A DNA stretch of 64,000 nt from Cacconaster sp045642485 (GTDB lineage: Bacteria > Bacteroidota > Bacteroidia > Bacteroidales > UBA932). The DNA lies in contig JAZUIV010000080.1 of the NCBI GenBank assembly GCA_045642485.1, forward strand, positions 1-64,000. The letters are read 5' to 3'. This document shows positions 52,548-60,037 of this stretch, piece after piece. Every line of letters starts with the position of its first letter. Within the stretch, counting starts at the first letter, position 1. The notes under the pieces are model-generated. The model did not search any database. It was not told where the DNA came from and saw only the letters and a list, made by a program, of their open reading frames with translations. The translations under genes and the position numbers were made by a program.

Positions 52548-53627
52548 ATGCTGAGAAGGTCCTGGGTCGAGATCGACACCGCCACAATTGTTTCTAATTA
52601 TCAAATCTTCAAGTCCCATCTGCCGGAATGGCAACGGATAATGGCAGTGGTCAAGGCTGATGCCTACGGGCACGGGGAAGTTGTCGTCGCACGCAAACTC
52701 CAGGAGACAGGATGCTTCGACTTTGCAGTTTCCAACATCGAGGAAGCCATAAGCCTTAGAGATGCCGGCATTTCAGGGCAGATTCTGATTCTGGGATACA
52801 CGCCCGTCTCAAATCGGCAGGAGTTGAAGCATAATGACCTAACACAGGCTCTGCTGAACGAGGAGTACGCAGGACTGATGGCCGGATCCGGTCTCAAGGC
52901 CCAATTCGCTGTGAATACCGGAATGAACAGAATTGGAATCGACGGGAACAATCCTTCCGAATGTGAGAGAATCATCCGCAAATATTCATCAGAATTCGAA
53001 CTGACAGGAATGTTCACCCATCTGTGCGTGGCCGACACCGACAGCGGGAAGCAGTTCACGGAAGGCCAGATTGCAAAATTCAGGAAAATTGCAGAATCCG
53101 TCTCCGACCTCAAACTGCCCTACATACACTGCATGAATTCTGCGGGAGGGCTGAGATATCAGCCATACGGCAATCTGGTCAGACTCGGCATTATTCTCTA
53201 CGGGCTCAAGCCCGACATCTCCAACACTCTGCTGCCGGGAATCAGGCCGGCTCTCAAGTGGAAATCGGTCATTGCGGAGACAAGCACAGTGAGAAAAGGC
53301 GAAACCATCGGCTACGGTTGCACCTTCCGCGCCGAAAAGGATATGCGGATTGCGGTCATTCCCACAGGATACGCAGACGGAATGGACAGGCATCTTTCCA
53401 ACAGGGGGCAGGTGCTCATTCACGGCAAGGCGGCCCCCATCAGGGGAAGGGTATGTATGGACCAGATAATGGTCGATATAACCGACATTCCCGAAGTGGC
53501 ATTTGAAGACGAAGTCACAATTCTGGGGGATGGCTATACTGCCGACGATATGGCCTCGACAATTGATACCATAGGTTATGAAATAATATGCGGAATCTCC
53601 AAGAGAGTCCCCAAAATCTACATCTAA
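52548..53627 (+). CDS. alr: Alanine racemase
   Basis: The 359-residue PLP enzyme makes D-alanine for peptidoglycan. The PLP lysine is residue 36 in AVVKADAYGHG, and the catalytic tyrosine region is TIGYGCTFRAEKD. RVCMDQIMVDIT is the conserved C-terminal domain motif. The stop is directly followed by the ATG of the MMPL exporter gene (zero spacing), so the two are transcribed together, though a functional link is unclear. Confidence 0.96.
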   Translation: MLRRSWVEIDTATIVSNYQIFKSHLPEWQRIMAVVKADAYGHGEVVVARKLQETGCFDFAVSNIEEAISLRDAGISGQILILGYTPVSNRQELKHNDLTQALLNEEYAGLMAGSGLKAQFAVNTGMNRIGIDGNNPSECERIIRKYSSEFELTGMFTHLCVADTDSGKQFTEGQIAKFRKIAESVSDLKLPYIHCMNSAGGLRYQPYGNLVRLGIILYGLKPDISNTLLPGIRPALKWKSVIAETSTVRKGETIGYGCTFRAEKDMRIAVIPTGYADGMDRHLSNRGQVLIHGKAAPIRGRVCMDQIMVDITDIPEVAFEDEVTILGDGYTADDMASTIDTIGYEIICGISKRVPKIYI

Positions 53628-56015
53628 ATGGAAAAATTCTTCATTGCTCTCTACCGGTATTTTTCAGGACACAAGGCTGTCTTCTATTCCATCCTCATCG
53701 CATCGACTCTAGTCTTCGGCTTTTTCGCATCCCGGATTCATTTTGAAGAGAACATCATAGCTCTTCTTCCCAAAACCGATGAAAGCAAGAAAAGCGCTGT
53801 TGCTTTTGCTGACATCAAAGTGAAGGACAAAGTCTTCGTTCAAATTACCGGCAATGGGAGCGACACCGCTCCGCAGGAACTGGCATCGGCTATGGACAGC
53901 TTCATTGGAATGCTCAACGAAGCGGATGGCGGCAGATTCATCAGCAACATCCTCTACAGATTCGATGCTGACGACATAATGAATCTGGTCGATTATGCAA
54001 CCGTCGCCCTCCCCTGCCATATTCCGACTCACATCTACCCAACCCTGGATTCGCTGATGAGCGAAGAAGCCATCGACAACCTCATATCGGGAGGCTCGCC
54101 TCTGAAGAATTTCGGGTCATACGCGCTTGTCGACGGGCATCTGCTGAGCGTTGACAGCACTGTGGCGCTGGCGTACATAGCCCCGTCATTCCCCTCCCTA
54201 GACACCAAATCGGGGACGGAAATGGAAAAAATGCTGTCAAGGACAGCAGAACGTTTCCAGAGAGAAAACCCCTCTCTGAAGGTTCTCTACCACGGAGCGG
54301 CCATTGAAGGAACCTACAATGCCAAACAGGTGAAGAAAGACCTTGCCACCACAGTGGGTATCTCCATCATAATCATCTGTTTCCTTATCTGCTACTGCTT
54401 CAGGGGGCGCAGGACTCTTCTCCTTCTTCTGGCCCCGGTTGCTTATGGAGCCATCTTCTCGCTTGCCTGCATTTACTGGATCAAGGGAAGTATGTCATTC
54501 ATAGCCATAGGCATCGGCGCCCTGGTTCTCGGAGTGGCTCTCAGCTACTGCCTGCACGTGTTCACACACTACAAATTTGTCAGTGACCCGGAGACAGTGA
54601 TACGCGAACAGACAAGGCCTGTCCTTCTGGGCAGTCTGACAACAATCGGATCCTTCGCCGGTCTTCTCTTCACCTCCAGCGAACTGCTGAGCGATTTCGG
54701 GCTTTTCGCATCCTTCACCCTGGTTGGAACCACCTTCTTCGCGCTGGTCTTCCTGCCCCAGTTCTTCAACAAGCAGGAGGAAGGCCGCAACGAAAAGGCC
54801 TTTGCCGTCATCAACTCCATCAACTCCTACCCTCTTGACAGAAACAAGGTCGCAGTCATTGTCCTTGGCGCAATAATCTGCATTACGGCGGTGGCATCCC
54901 ACAAAGTAAAATTCGACAGCGACCTGAGCCATATAGGACACCGCGAGCCCAAGGTCGTAGAGTCCGAGGACCTCTATTCGGAAAAAGTCAACAATCTCCA
55001 TCATCCCCAATATTTCGCGGCCTGCTCATCAGACCTGGACAGCGCGTTGACAATGAACAAAACCGTGTACAAGGTTCTGGACTCTCTCAAGAGGTCCGGC
55101 ACAATCTTCGACTTCAGCAGTCCGCAAGCATTTCTTCTTCCGGAAGAGGACCAGCGCTTGAATATCGCGGCCTGGAAAGAGTTCTGGACACCGGAAAGAG
55201 TGGAAAGGGGATTCGGTCTTCTCTGCTCATACTCCGAAAAATACGGATGGGAAGAGAAAACAGGCTTCGACATCCCTTCCACGTTCCGCCTGATGACCGA
55301 GGTTGACTACGAGCCGCAGTCGCTATATGACAGCGGAGCGCTTCCGGATGCCTTCCTTTCAAACTATGTCGAGAATGTTGATGACAAATGGCTGGTGATG
55401 TCCAGTGTAATGCTTGACAGCCGCAGGGATCTCGAAGTTGACAGGATTGTGGCCGACGCCGCGAATATGGTTGTCCTCGACCCCTTCTTCTACACAGGGG
55501 ATATGGTGGAAATAGTCCACAATGATTTCGATGTCGTGCTGCTGATTTCCTCTCTGTTCGTACTTGCGGTCCTGCTCCTCTCCTTCAGGAGCATCATCAT
55601 CTCCCTGATAGCATTTCTGCCTATGTTCATAAGCTGGTACGTAGTGCAGGGGATGATGGCTATCTTCGGAATCGAGTTCAATCTGGTCAACATAATGATA
55701 TCCAGTTTCATCTTCGGCATAGGAGTTGATTATAGCATATTCGTGATGGACGGACTGCTCAACAAAGAGAAAAACAATGACTCCAGCTTGATATTGAGCC
55801 ATAAGGCGGCGATTCTGTTCTCAGGAATCACCCTGCTGATTGTGATAGCGTCACTTCTCTTTGCAAAACATCCCGCCATCTACTCGATAGGAATCAGCAC
55901 AATCATCGGAATGAGTTCGACAATACTGATTACGTATGCATTCCAGCCCCTGCTGTTCCGTATCGCAATGAAAAACTCATTCATAAGAAAAACAGCATTA
56001 AGAGCAAAAAAATGA
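53628..56015 (+). CDS. MMPL/RND-superfamily lipid exporter
   Basis: The 795-residue inner-membrane protein has two repeats of one helix, a periplasmic domain and five helices. It begins with YSILIASTLVFGFFASRIHFEENIIALLP and ends with the segment GIGVDYSIFVMDGLLNKE, where the MMPL proton-relay residues lie. It resembles the predicted exporters that work with a LolA-like carrier. The next gene is exactly such a LolA protein, starting within its stop (4-base overlap). Together they probably move a lipid or lipopeptide to the outer membrane. The cargo is unknown. Confidence 0.87.
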   Translation: MEKFFIALYRYFSGHKAVFYSILIASTLVFGFFASRIHFEENIIALLPKTDESKKSAVAFADIKVKDKVFVQITGNGSDTAPQELASAMDSFIGMLNEADGGRFISNILYRFDADDIMNLVDYATVALPCHIPTHIYPTLDSLMSEEAIDNLISGGSPLKNFGSYALVDGHLLSVDSTVALAYIAPSFPSLDTKSGTEMEKMLSRTAERFQRENPSLKVLYHGAAIEGTYNAKQVKKDLATTVGISIIIICFLICYCFRGRRTLLLLLAPVAYGAIFSLACIYWIKGSMSFIAIGIGALVLGVALSYCLHVFTHYKFVSDPETVIREQTRPVLLGSLTTIGSFAGLLFTSSELLSDFGLFASFTLVGTTFFALVFLPQFFNKQEEGRNEKAFAVINSINSYPLDRNKVAVIVLGAIICITAVASHKVKFDSDLSHIGHREPKVVESEDLYSEKVNNLHHPQYFAACSSDLDSALTMNKTVYKVLDSLKRSGTIFDFSSPQAFLLPEEDQRLNIAAWKEFWTPERVERGFGLLCSYSEKYGWEEKTGFDIPSTFRLMTEVDYEPQSLYDSGALPDAFLSNYVENVDDKWLVMSSVMLDSRRDLEVDRIVADAANMVVLDPFFYTGDMVEIVHNDFDVVLLISSLFVLAVLLLSFRSIIISLIAFLPMFISWYVVQGMMAIFGIEFNLVNIMISSFIFGIGVDYSIFVMDGLLNKEKNNDSSLILSHKAAILFSGITLLIVIASLLFAKHPAIYSIGISTIIGMSSTILITYAFQPLLFRIAMKNSFIRKTALRAKK

Positions 56016-56572
56016 AAAGAATCCTTACACTTGCCATTCTTCTGGCCGGCACACTCACCATTTCAGCCCAGAACTCGGAAGCCATACTGAAAAAAATCGT
56101 GGAGAAGGCTCCTCAGTCCATATCCTCCGGTTTTGTCGAAGTGCGGTCCTCCATAACGAACCCCAAGAACGCCACCACTTTGACCGGAACCCTGGAGTTC
56201 AAATCCAAGGATTTTCTTTCAATGAACTATGACAACTCGGATCTGTTCGAAATAGACGGACAGAAGATGACGATGGTCCGCACCGGAAAGAAGCAGGTCT
56301 TTGACCTGACAAAAAACAGGATGATGCAGGGATTGAGCCATCTGCTCCTGTACGCATTTCAGGGGCGCGTCAAGGATCTGTCCGAGGAGCAGGGAACAAC
56401 CCTTCTTGTCTCGACCGAAAACGGAGAATATGTAGTGACTCTGGCCGCAAAGGAGAAGACTTCAAGAGGCTATATGAACGCCACCTTCCACTACAACGCC
56501 TCCACGGGCCGGATCACATCGATGAACCTCGTGGAATTCAACGGGAAAACCACGAATTACGAATTGAAATAA
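56012..56572 (+). CDS. LolA-like outer-membrane lipoprotein carrier protein
   Basis: The 186-residue periplasmic protein has a signal peptide (ending TISAQNS) and the LolA fold pattern of strands LTGTLEFKSKDFLSMNYD, LFEIDGQKMTMVR and TRGRITSMNLVEFNG. LolA family members ferry lipids or lipoproteins through the periplasm. It is co-translated with the MMPL exporter (overlap ATGA), unlike the housekeeping LolA of the LolCDE system. It is convergent with the Omp85 gene. Confidence 0.85.
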   Translation: MKRILTLAILLAGTLTISAQNSEAILKKIVEKAPQSISSGFVEVRSSITNPKNATTLTGTLEFKSKDFLSMNYDNSDLFEIDGQKMTMVRTGKKQVFDLTKNRMMQGLSHLLLYAFQGRVKDLSEEQGTTLLVSTENGEYVVTLAAKEKTSRGYMNATFHYNASTGRITSMNLVEFNGKTTNYELK

Positions 56573-56595
56573 CAGCCCGTGCCTGGCTCCCGGGA

Positions 56596-57942
56596 TCAGA
56601 ACAGGTAGCCCAGATTGATATAGAAGGCTCCCGTACCGTCCTGATTGTAAATTTGTTTGTTCTTCAGGAAATGTGAAAGCGGCGTACCGTAGTCGAACGC
56701 CACGATGAAGTTCTCGTTCATTATGAAGCGGAAACCGGCACCGAAAGTGACGTGCGGCAAATCACGCTCCGTCCCGCTGACAGGTACGCCGAAGCCGTCA
56801 TAAGAAGAGAGTCCGGAAAGATCCCGACCTCTGGTTGCCATTGTACCGTCGCTGAACAGATTCAGTCCCAATGCGATATTCTGCTTTCCGACAAGGAATT
56901 TGACAAACCTCCAACGCAATTCCATATTGTAGGTGGCGGCATCCAATCCCCACACCCTGGAGCGCATCAAACCGCGGACAGTAAAGAAACCGCCGAGACC
57001 CTCCAGGTCCTGCTTCTCCCCCATCACAGTCATATAGGGAAGAGCATAGAACGGAGCGTCTCCGAAAGTTCCCTCATAGTTGAGGCGATAGGCGAAAGTC
57101 AGTTTGTCCTGCTTGACCAGAGGGAGATAATGTCTCCAGGTAAGAGAATATCTGTAGTAGGGATTCTTGGAGATTCCCGGGATTGCGGCCGTGAAATGGC
57201 CCTCTGCCCAGACCCCCTTTGACGGCGCTCCTTCCTTGTCCCTGGTATCATAAACCATCCCCACACGGAGACCGGACGAGAACCCGCCCTCAGCCTCCTC
57301 TTCGGAAATGACTCCTGCCCTTTTGTAGAGGTCAAACAACGTGGGCATATCATCCGGGAAAACCTCTTCCGGCTTTTTGTTCTTGTTTATGCTGGCATAG
57401 TCAATCGAACCGATCTTATGATAGTAAGCAAAAATTCCGGCTTCCCACTGCAGATGGGGAGTGATTGTGCCGAGAAAATCGGACTTGAAAAGGAATTCGT
57501 TACGGGCCAGGCGATAGAAGGGCGAAAAGAGATAGTCGGAGCCATTCTTTCCGGCCGCTATTCTGTTGAAGTCATAGTAGCTCTGATAGCCGTTGAAACC
57601 GTAGAAGTCGTATGCCTTGTCTATGTTGGCCCTGAATGAGGAACTCCAACGCACATTCGGAATCAATGTCTTGTTGTCATATCTGAGCTGGTAAAGCTGA
57701 GAGCCCTTCGTAAAAAAAGATGCCTCCAAATAGAGTTTGGAATTGTAGTTGGGATAGTTCGATCCGTCTCCGAAATTGAACACCTGAAGAATGGCACCGA
57801 GCTGAAGGCCCTTGTCTGCGTCAAAAGCTATGGCAGGAAGAGGTCCGAAATTATACCCCGTCTTGATGACCTGTCCTGACTCCTGCGCAGAGACGCACAG
57901 GGAAAGAAACAGAATTGTAGCCGCAAAGAATAATTTTTTCAT
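56596..57942 (-). CDS. Omp85-superfamily outer-membrane barrel without POTRA domains
   Basis: The ATG at 57942 gives 448 residues with a signal peptide (MKKLFFAATILFLSLCVSA). The rest is barrel: strands around FYRLARNEFLFKSDFLG, the GGFFTVRGLMRSR turn resembling the VRGF motif of strand-turn loop L6, and the last strand ending NLGYLF. No POTRA repeats precede the barrel, so it is a truncated BamA/TamA-type surface protein typical of Bacteroidota. The function is unknown. It begins 29 bases after the stop of tsaE and ends 23 bases from the LolA gene. Confidence 0.82.
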   Translation of the reverse strand: MKKLFFAATILFLSLCVSAQESGQVIKTGYNFGPLPAIAFDADKGLQLGAILQVFNFGDGSNYPNYNSKLYLEASFFTKGSQLYQLRYDNKTLIPNVRWSSSFRANIDKAYDFYGFNGYQSYYDFNRIAAGKNGSDYLFSPFYRLARNEFLFKSDFLGTITPHLQWEAGIFAYYHKIGSIDYASINKNKKPEEVFPDDMPTLFDLYKRAGVISEEEAEGGFSSGLRVGMVYDTRDKEGAPSKGVWAEGHFTAAIPGISKNPYYRYSLTWRHYLPLVKQDKLTFAYRLNYEGTFGDAPFYALPYMTVMGEKQDLEGLGGFFTVRGLMRSRVWGLDAATYNMELRWRFVKFLVGKQNIALGLNLFSDGTMATRGRDLSGLSSYDGFGVPVSGTERDLPHVTFGAGFRFIMNENFIVAFDYGTPLSHFLKNKQIYNQDGTGAFYINLGYLF

Positions 57943-57971
57943 AATAGTATTGCGAAATTGTATGATATCCA

Positions 57972-58385
57972 TCAAAAGACAAGTCTCCTCACAGTGTCAT
58001 CCTCTATCTCGATTTTCACACGCAGAGTTTCATCCGGCAGCAGTTCCTCAATCATTTCGGGCCACTCGATGAAGCAGTAACTTCCGGAATCGAAATATTC
58101 GTACAGGCCGATGTCCATAGCTTCTGCCAGATTGTTGATTCTGTAGAAATCGAAATGGTAGATTCGCCGGCCCGAATCGTCACTGTACTCATTGGCGATT
58201 GTAAATGTAGGGCTTGTGACAACGTCAACAACACCCAGTTCGGAGCAGAGAGCAGTAATGAAAGTGGTCTTCCCCGCCCCCATTCCACCATAGAAAGCGA
58301 TTATTCTCGAATCCCCGACCGCATCCAGAAACTTTCCGGCGGCCTCCTTCAAGTCTGCGGTTGAATTTATAAACAACTCAGTCAT
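57972..58385 (-). CDS. tsaE: tRNA threonylcarbamoyladenosine biosynthesis ATPase TsaE
   Basis: The 137-residue protein starts at the ATG at 58385 (8 bases overlap with yifB). It has the P-loop GGMGAGKTTF near residue 34, the SPTFTIANEY segment, HFDFYRI and the IEWPE motif. It supports t6A modification of tRNAs reading ANN codons with TsaB and TsaD, which are not in the window. The Omp85 gene follows after 29 bases. Confidence 0.94.
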   Translation of the reverse strand: MTELFINSTADLKEAAGKFLDAVGDSRIIAFYGGMGAGKTTFITALCSELGVVDVVTSPTFTIANEYSDDSGRRIYHFDFYRINNLAEAMDIGLYEYFDSGSYCFIEWPEMIEELLPDETLRVKIEIEDDTVRRLVF

Positions 58386-59925
58386 TGTCTTTTGTCCTGT
58401 CAATATTACGGTACTGGACCGCTTCGCCAATATGTTGCAAAGATATAAAATTATTGTTATCAAGGTCTGCTATGGTGCGGGCCAGCTTCAATATTCTCGA
58501 ATAACCGCGCGCCGAGAGACCGAGCTTGTCCACAACACCCCTGAGGAACTCTCTTTCCACCCTTCCAAGAGCGCAATGGCGGCGCAGCTGCTCGACATTC
58601 ATCTGCGAGTTGGTGAAAATCCCCTCCGTCCGGAATCTGTCTTCCTGTATTTTACGGGCCGCCAGCACCCTGTCCGCAATTTTTACGCTGGGTTCGGCTT
58701 CCCTCTCGTCTATCAGGTCATCACCTGAAACACGCCTGACAAAAATCTGCATATCGATTCTGTCCATCATCGGGCCGGAGAGACGGGACAAATATCTGTC
58801 AACAGCCGCCCTGGTGCAGTTGCAACGTCCGGACGGATCCCCGTAGTATCCGCAGGGGCAGGGGTTCATCGAGGCAATGAGCATAAAGACCGCCGGATAT
58901 TCGACCTTGTACCTTGCTCTTGAAAGGGTGATTTTGCCGTTTTCGACAGGCTGACGGAGAGCGTCAAGGACGTGGCCCGGAAATTCAAGCATCTCATCCA
59001 GATAGAGCACTCCGTTGTGGGCCAGGGAAATTTCTCCCGGTCGCGGAGTCTGGCCCCCACCTACAAGAGAGACCAGGCTGGCGCTGTGATGAGGGGCCCT
59101 GAAAGGCCTCACCTTCATAAGCCCGTGCCCGTCCCACTTCTCTCCGGCAATTGAATAGATTTTGCTCGTTTGGATGGACTCCTCCCTGGTCATCGGAGGC
59201 AGTATCGACGGAAGACAGGAGGCAAGCAGCGACTTCCCGCTGCCGGGAGAACCCACGAGAGCGAGGTTATGTCCCCCCGCAGCCGCAATCTCCATCCCCC
59301 GTTTTGCCACGGACTGACCCTTGACGTTACGGAAATCGTTCATAAAAGGCTTCTGCAAAGATTCCTCCTCCGCAGAAAACGGTTTCACGGAAAGTTCCTC
59401 GAACAGAGGTGACCTCTCCCCCAAAGAGAGCAGGTCAATCACCTGGGAGAGCTTGTCTACGCCCAATATTCGGATATTTTCAATGTCGGCGGCCTCCACA
59501 GCGGAAAGCCGTGGCAGGATACACCCCTTGAAACCGGAATCCCTTGCGTGAATCGCCGCCGGAAGGGCTCCGGGCACGGGTCTGATGGTCCCGTCCAGAG
59601 CCAGTTCCCCCATAACCACGTATTCTCCCAGATGAGGCATCGCAACCTTCTCCGACACAGCAATGATTCCCAGAGCAATCGCAAGATCGAATGCGGAACC
59701 CTCCTTCCTCATATCGGCAGGGGCGAGATTCACTATTATCTTACGTCCGGGCACAGTGAAACCATACGACCCGAGAGCCGTGAACACCCGCAGGAGGCTC
59801 TCACGGACTGCACTGTCCGGAAGCCCGACAAGGTGGATTCCCACACCGGGAGACATATCCACCTCCACTGTCACCGTCACCGCATCAATCCCGATGCAAG
59901 TGGCGCAAAAAGTTTTGTACAACAT
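58378..59925 (-). CDS. YifB/ComM-family Mg-chelatase-like ATPase
   Basis: Using the ATG at 59925 gives the standard start of the form MLYKTFCATCIGIDAVTVTVEVD for this 515-residue AAA protein. The Walker A GSPGSGKSLLA lies near residue 213, and Mg-chelatase-type segments RPFRAPHHSASLVSLVGGG and NGVLYLDEMLEF follow. ComM helicases promote branch migration during natural transformation. It is the first of the yifB-tsaE-Omp85 genes. Confidence 0.92.
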   Translation of the reverse strand: MLYKTFCATCIGIDAVTVTVEVDMSPGVGIHLVGLPDSAVRESLLRVFTALGSYGFTVPGRKIIVNLAPADMRKEGSAFDLAIALGIIAVSEKVAMPHLGEYVVMGELALDGTIRPVPGALPAAIHARDSGFKGCILPRLSAVEAADIENIRILGVDKLSQVIDLLSLGERSPLFEELSVKPFSAEEESLQKPFMNDFRNVKGQSVAKRGMEIAAAGGHNLALVGSPGSGKSLLASCLPSILPPMTREESIQTSKIYSIAGEKWDGHGLMKVRPFRAPHHSASLVSLVGGGQTPRPGEISLAHNGVLYLDEMLEFPGHVLDALRQPVENGKITLSRARYKVEYPAVFMLIASMNPCPCGYYGDPSGRCNCTRAAVDRYLSRLSGPMMDRIDMQIFVRRVSGDDLIDEREAEPSVKIADRVLAARKIQEDRFRTEGIFTNSQMNVEQLRRHCALGRVEREFLRGVVDKLGLSARGYSRILKLARTIADLDNNNFISLQHIGEAVQYRNIDRTKDND

Positions 59926-59983
59926 AGTGCAAAGTAGCGGCAAAGTCCACCCCTATCCAAGACCGTTCGCCACATTTACAGAA

Positions 59984-60013
59984 TGTTGGAAAAGTTTGTG
60001 ATTTGTTGGAAAA
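59984..60013 (+). repeat. Direct repeats upstream of the GH51 gene (possible operator)
   Basis: TGTTGGAAAA occurs at 59984-59993 and again at 60004-60013, starts exactly 20 bases apart, or about two helical turns. The second copy overlaps the -33 TTTG of the GH51 promoter. Such phased direct repeats are typical of dimer-binding sites for transcription factors, here probably the regulator of a glycan-degradation unit. Confidence 0.65.
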
Positions 60014-60033
60014 ATCAATTATTCGTAATTTTG
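60002..60033 (+). promoter_or_regulatory. Promoter for the GH51-lipoprotein genes
   Basis: TTTG (60002-60005), a 20-base spacer and TAATTTTG (60026-60033) form a full consensus. The ATG at 60038 follows after only 4 bases, so transcription would begin at or near the start codon. Confidence 0.8.
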
Positions 60034-60037
60034 CGCT

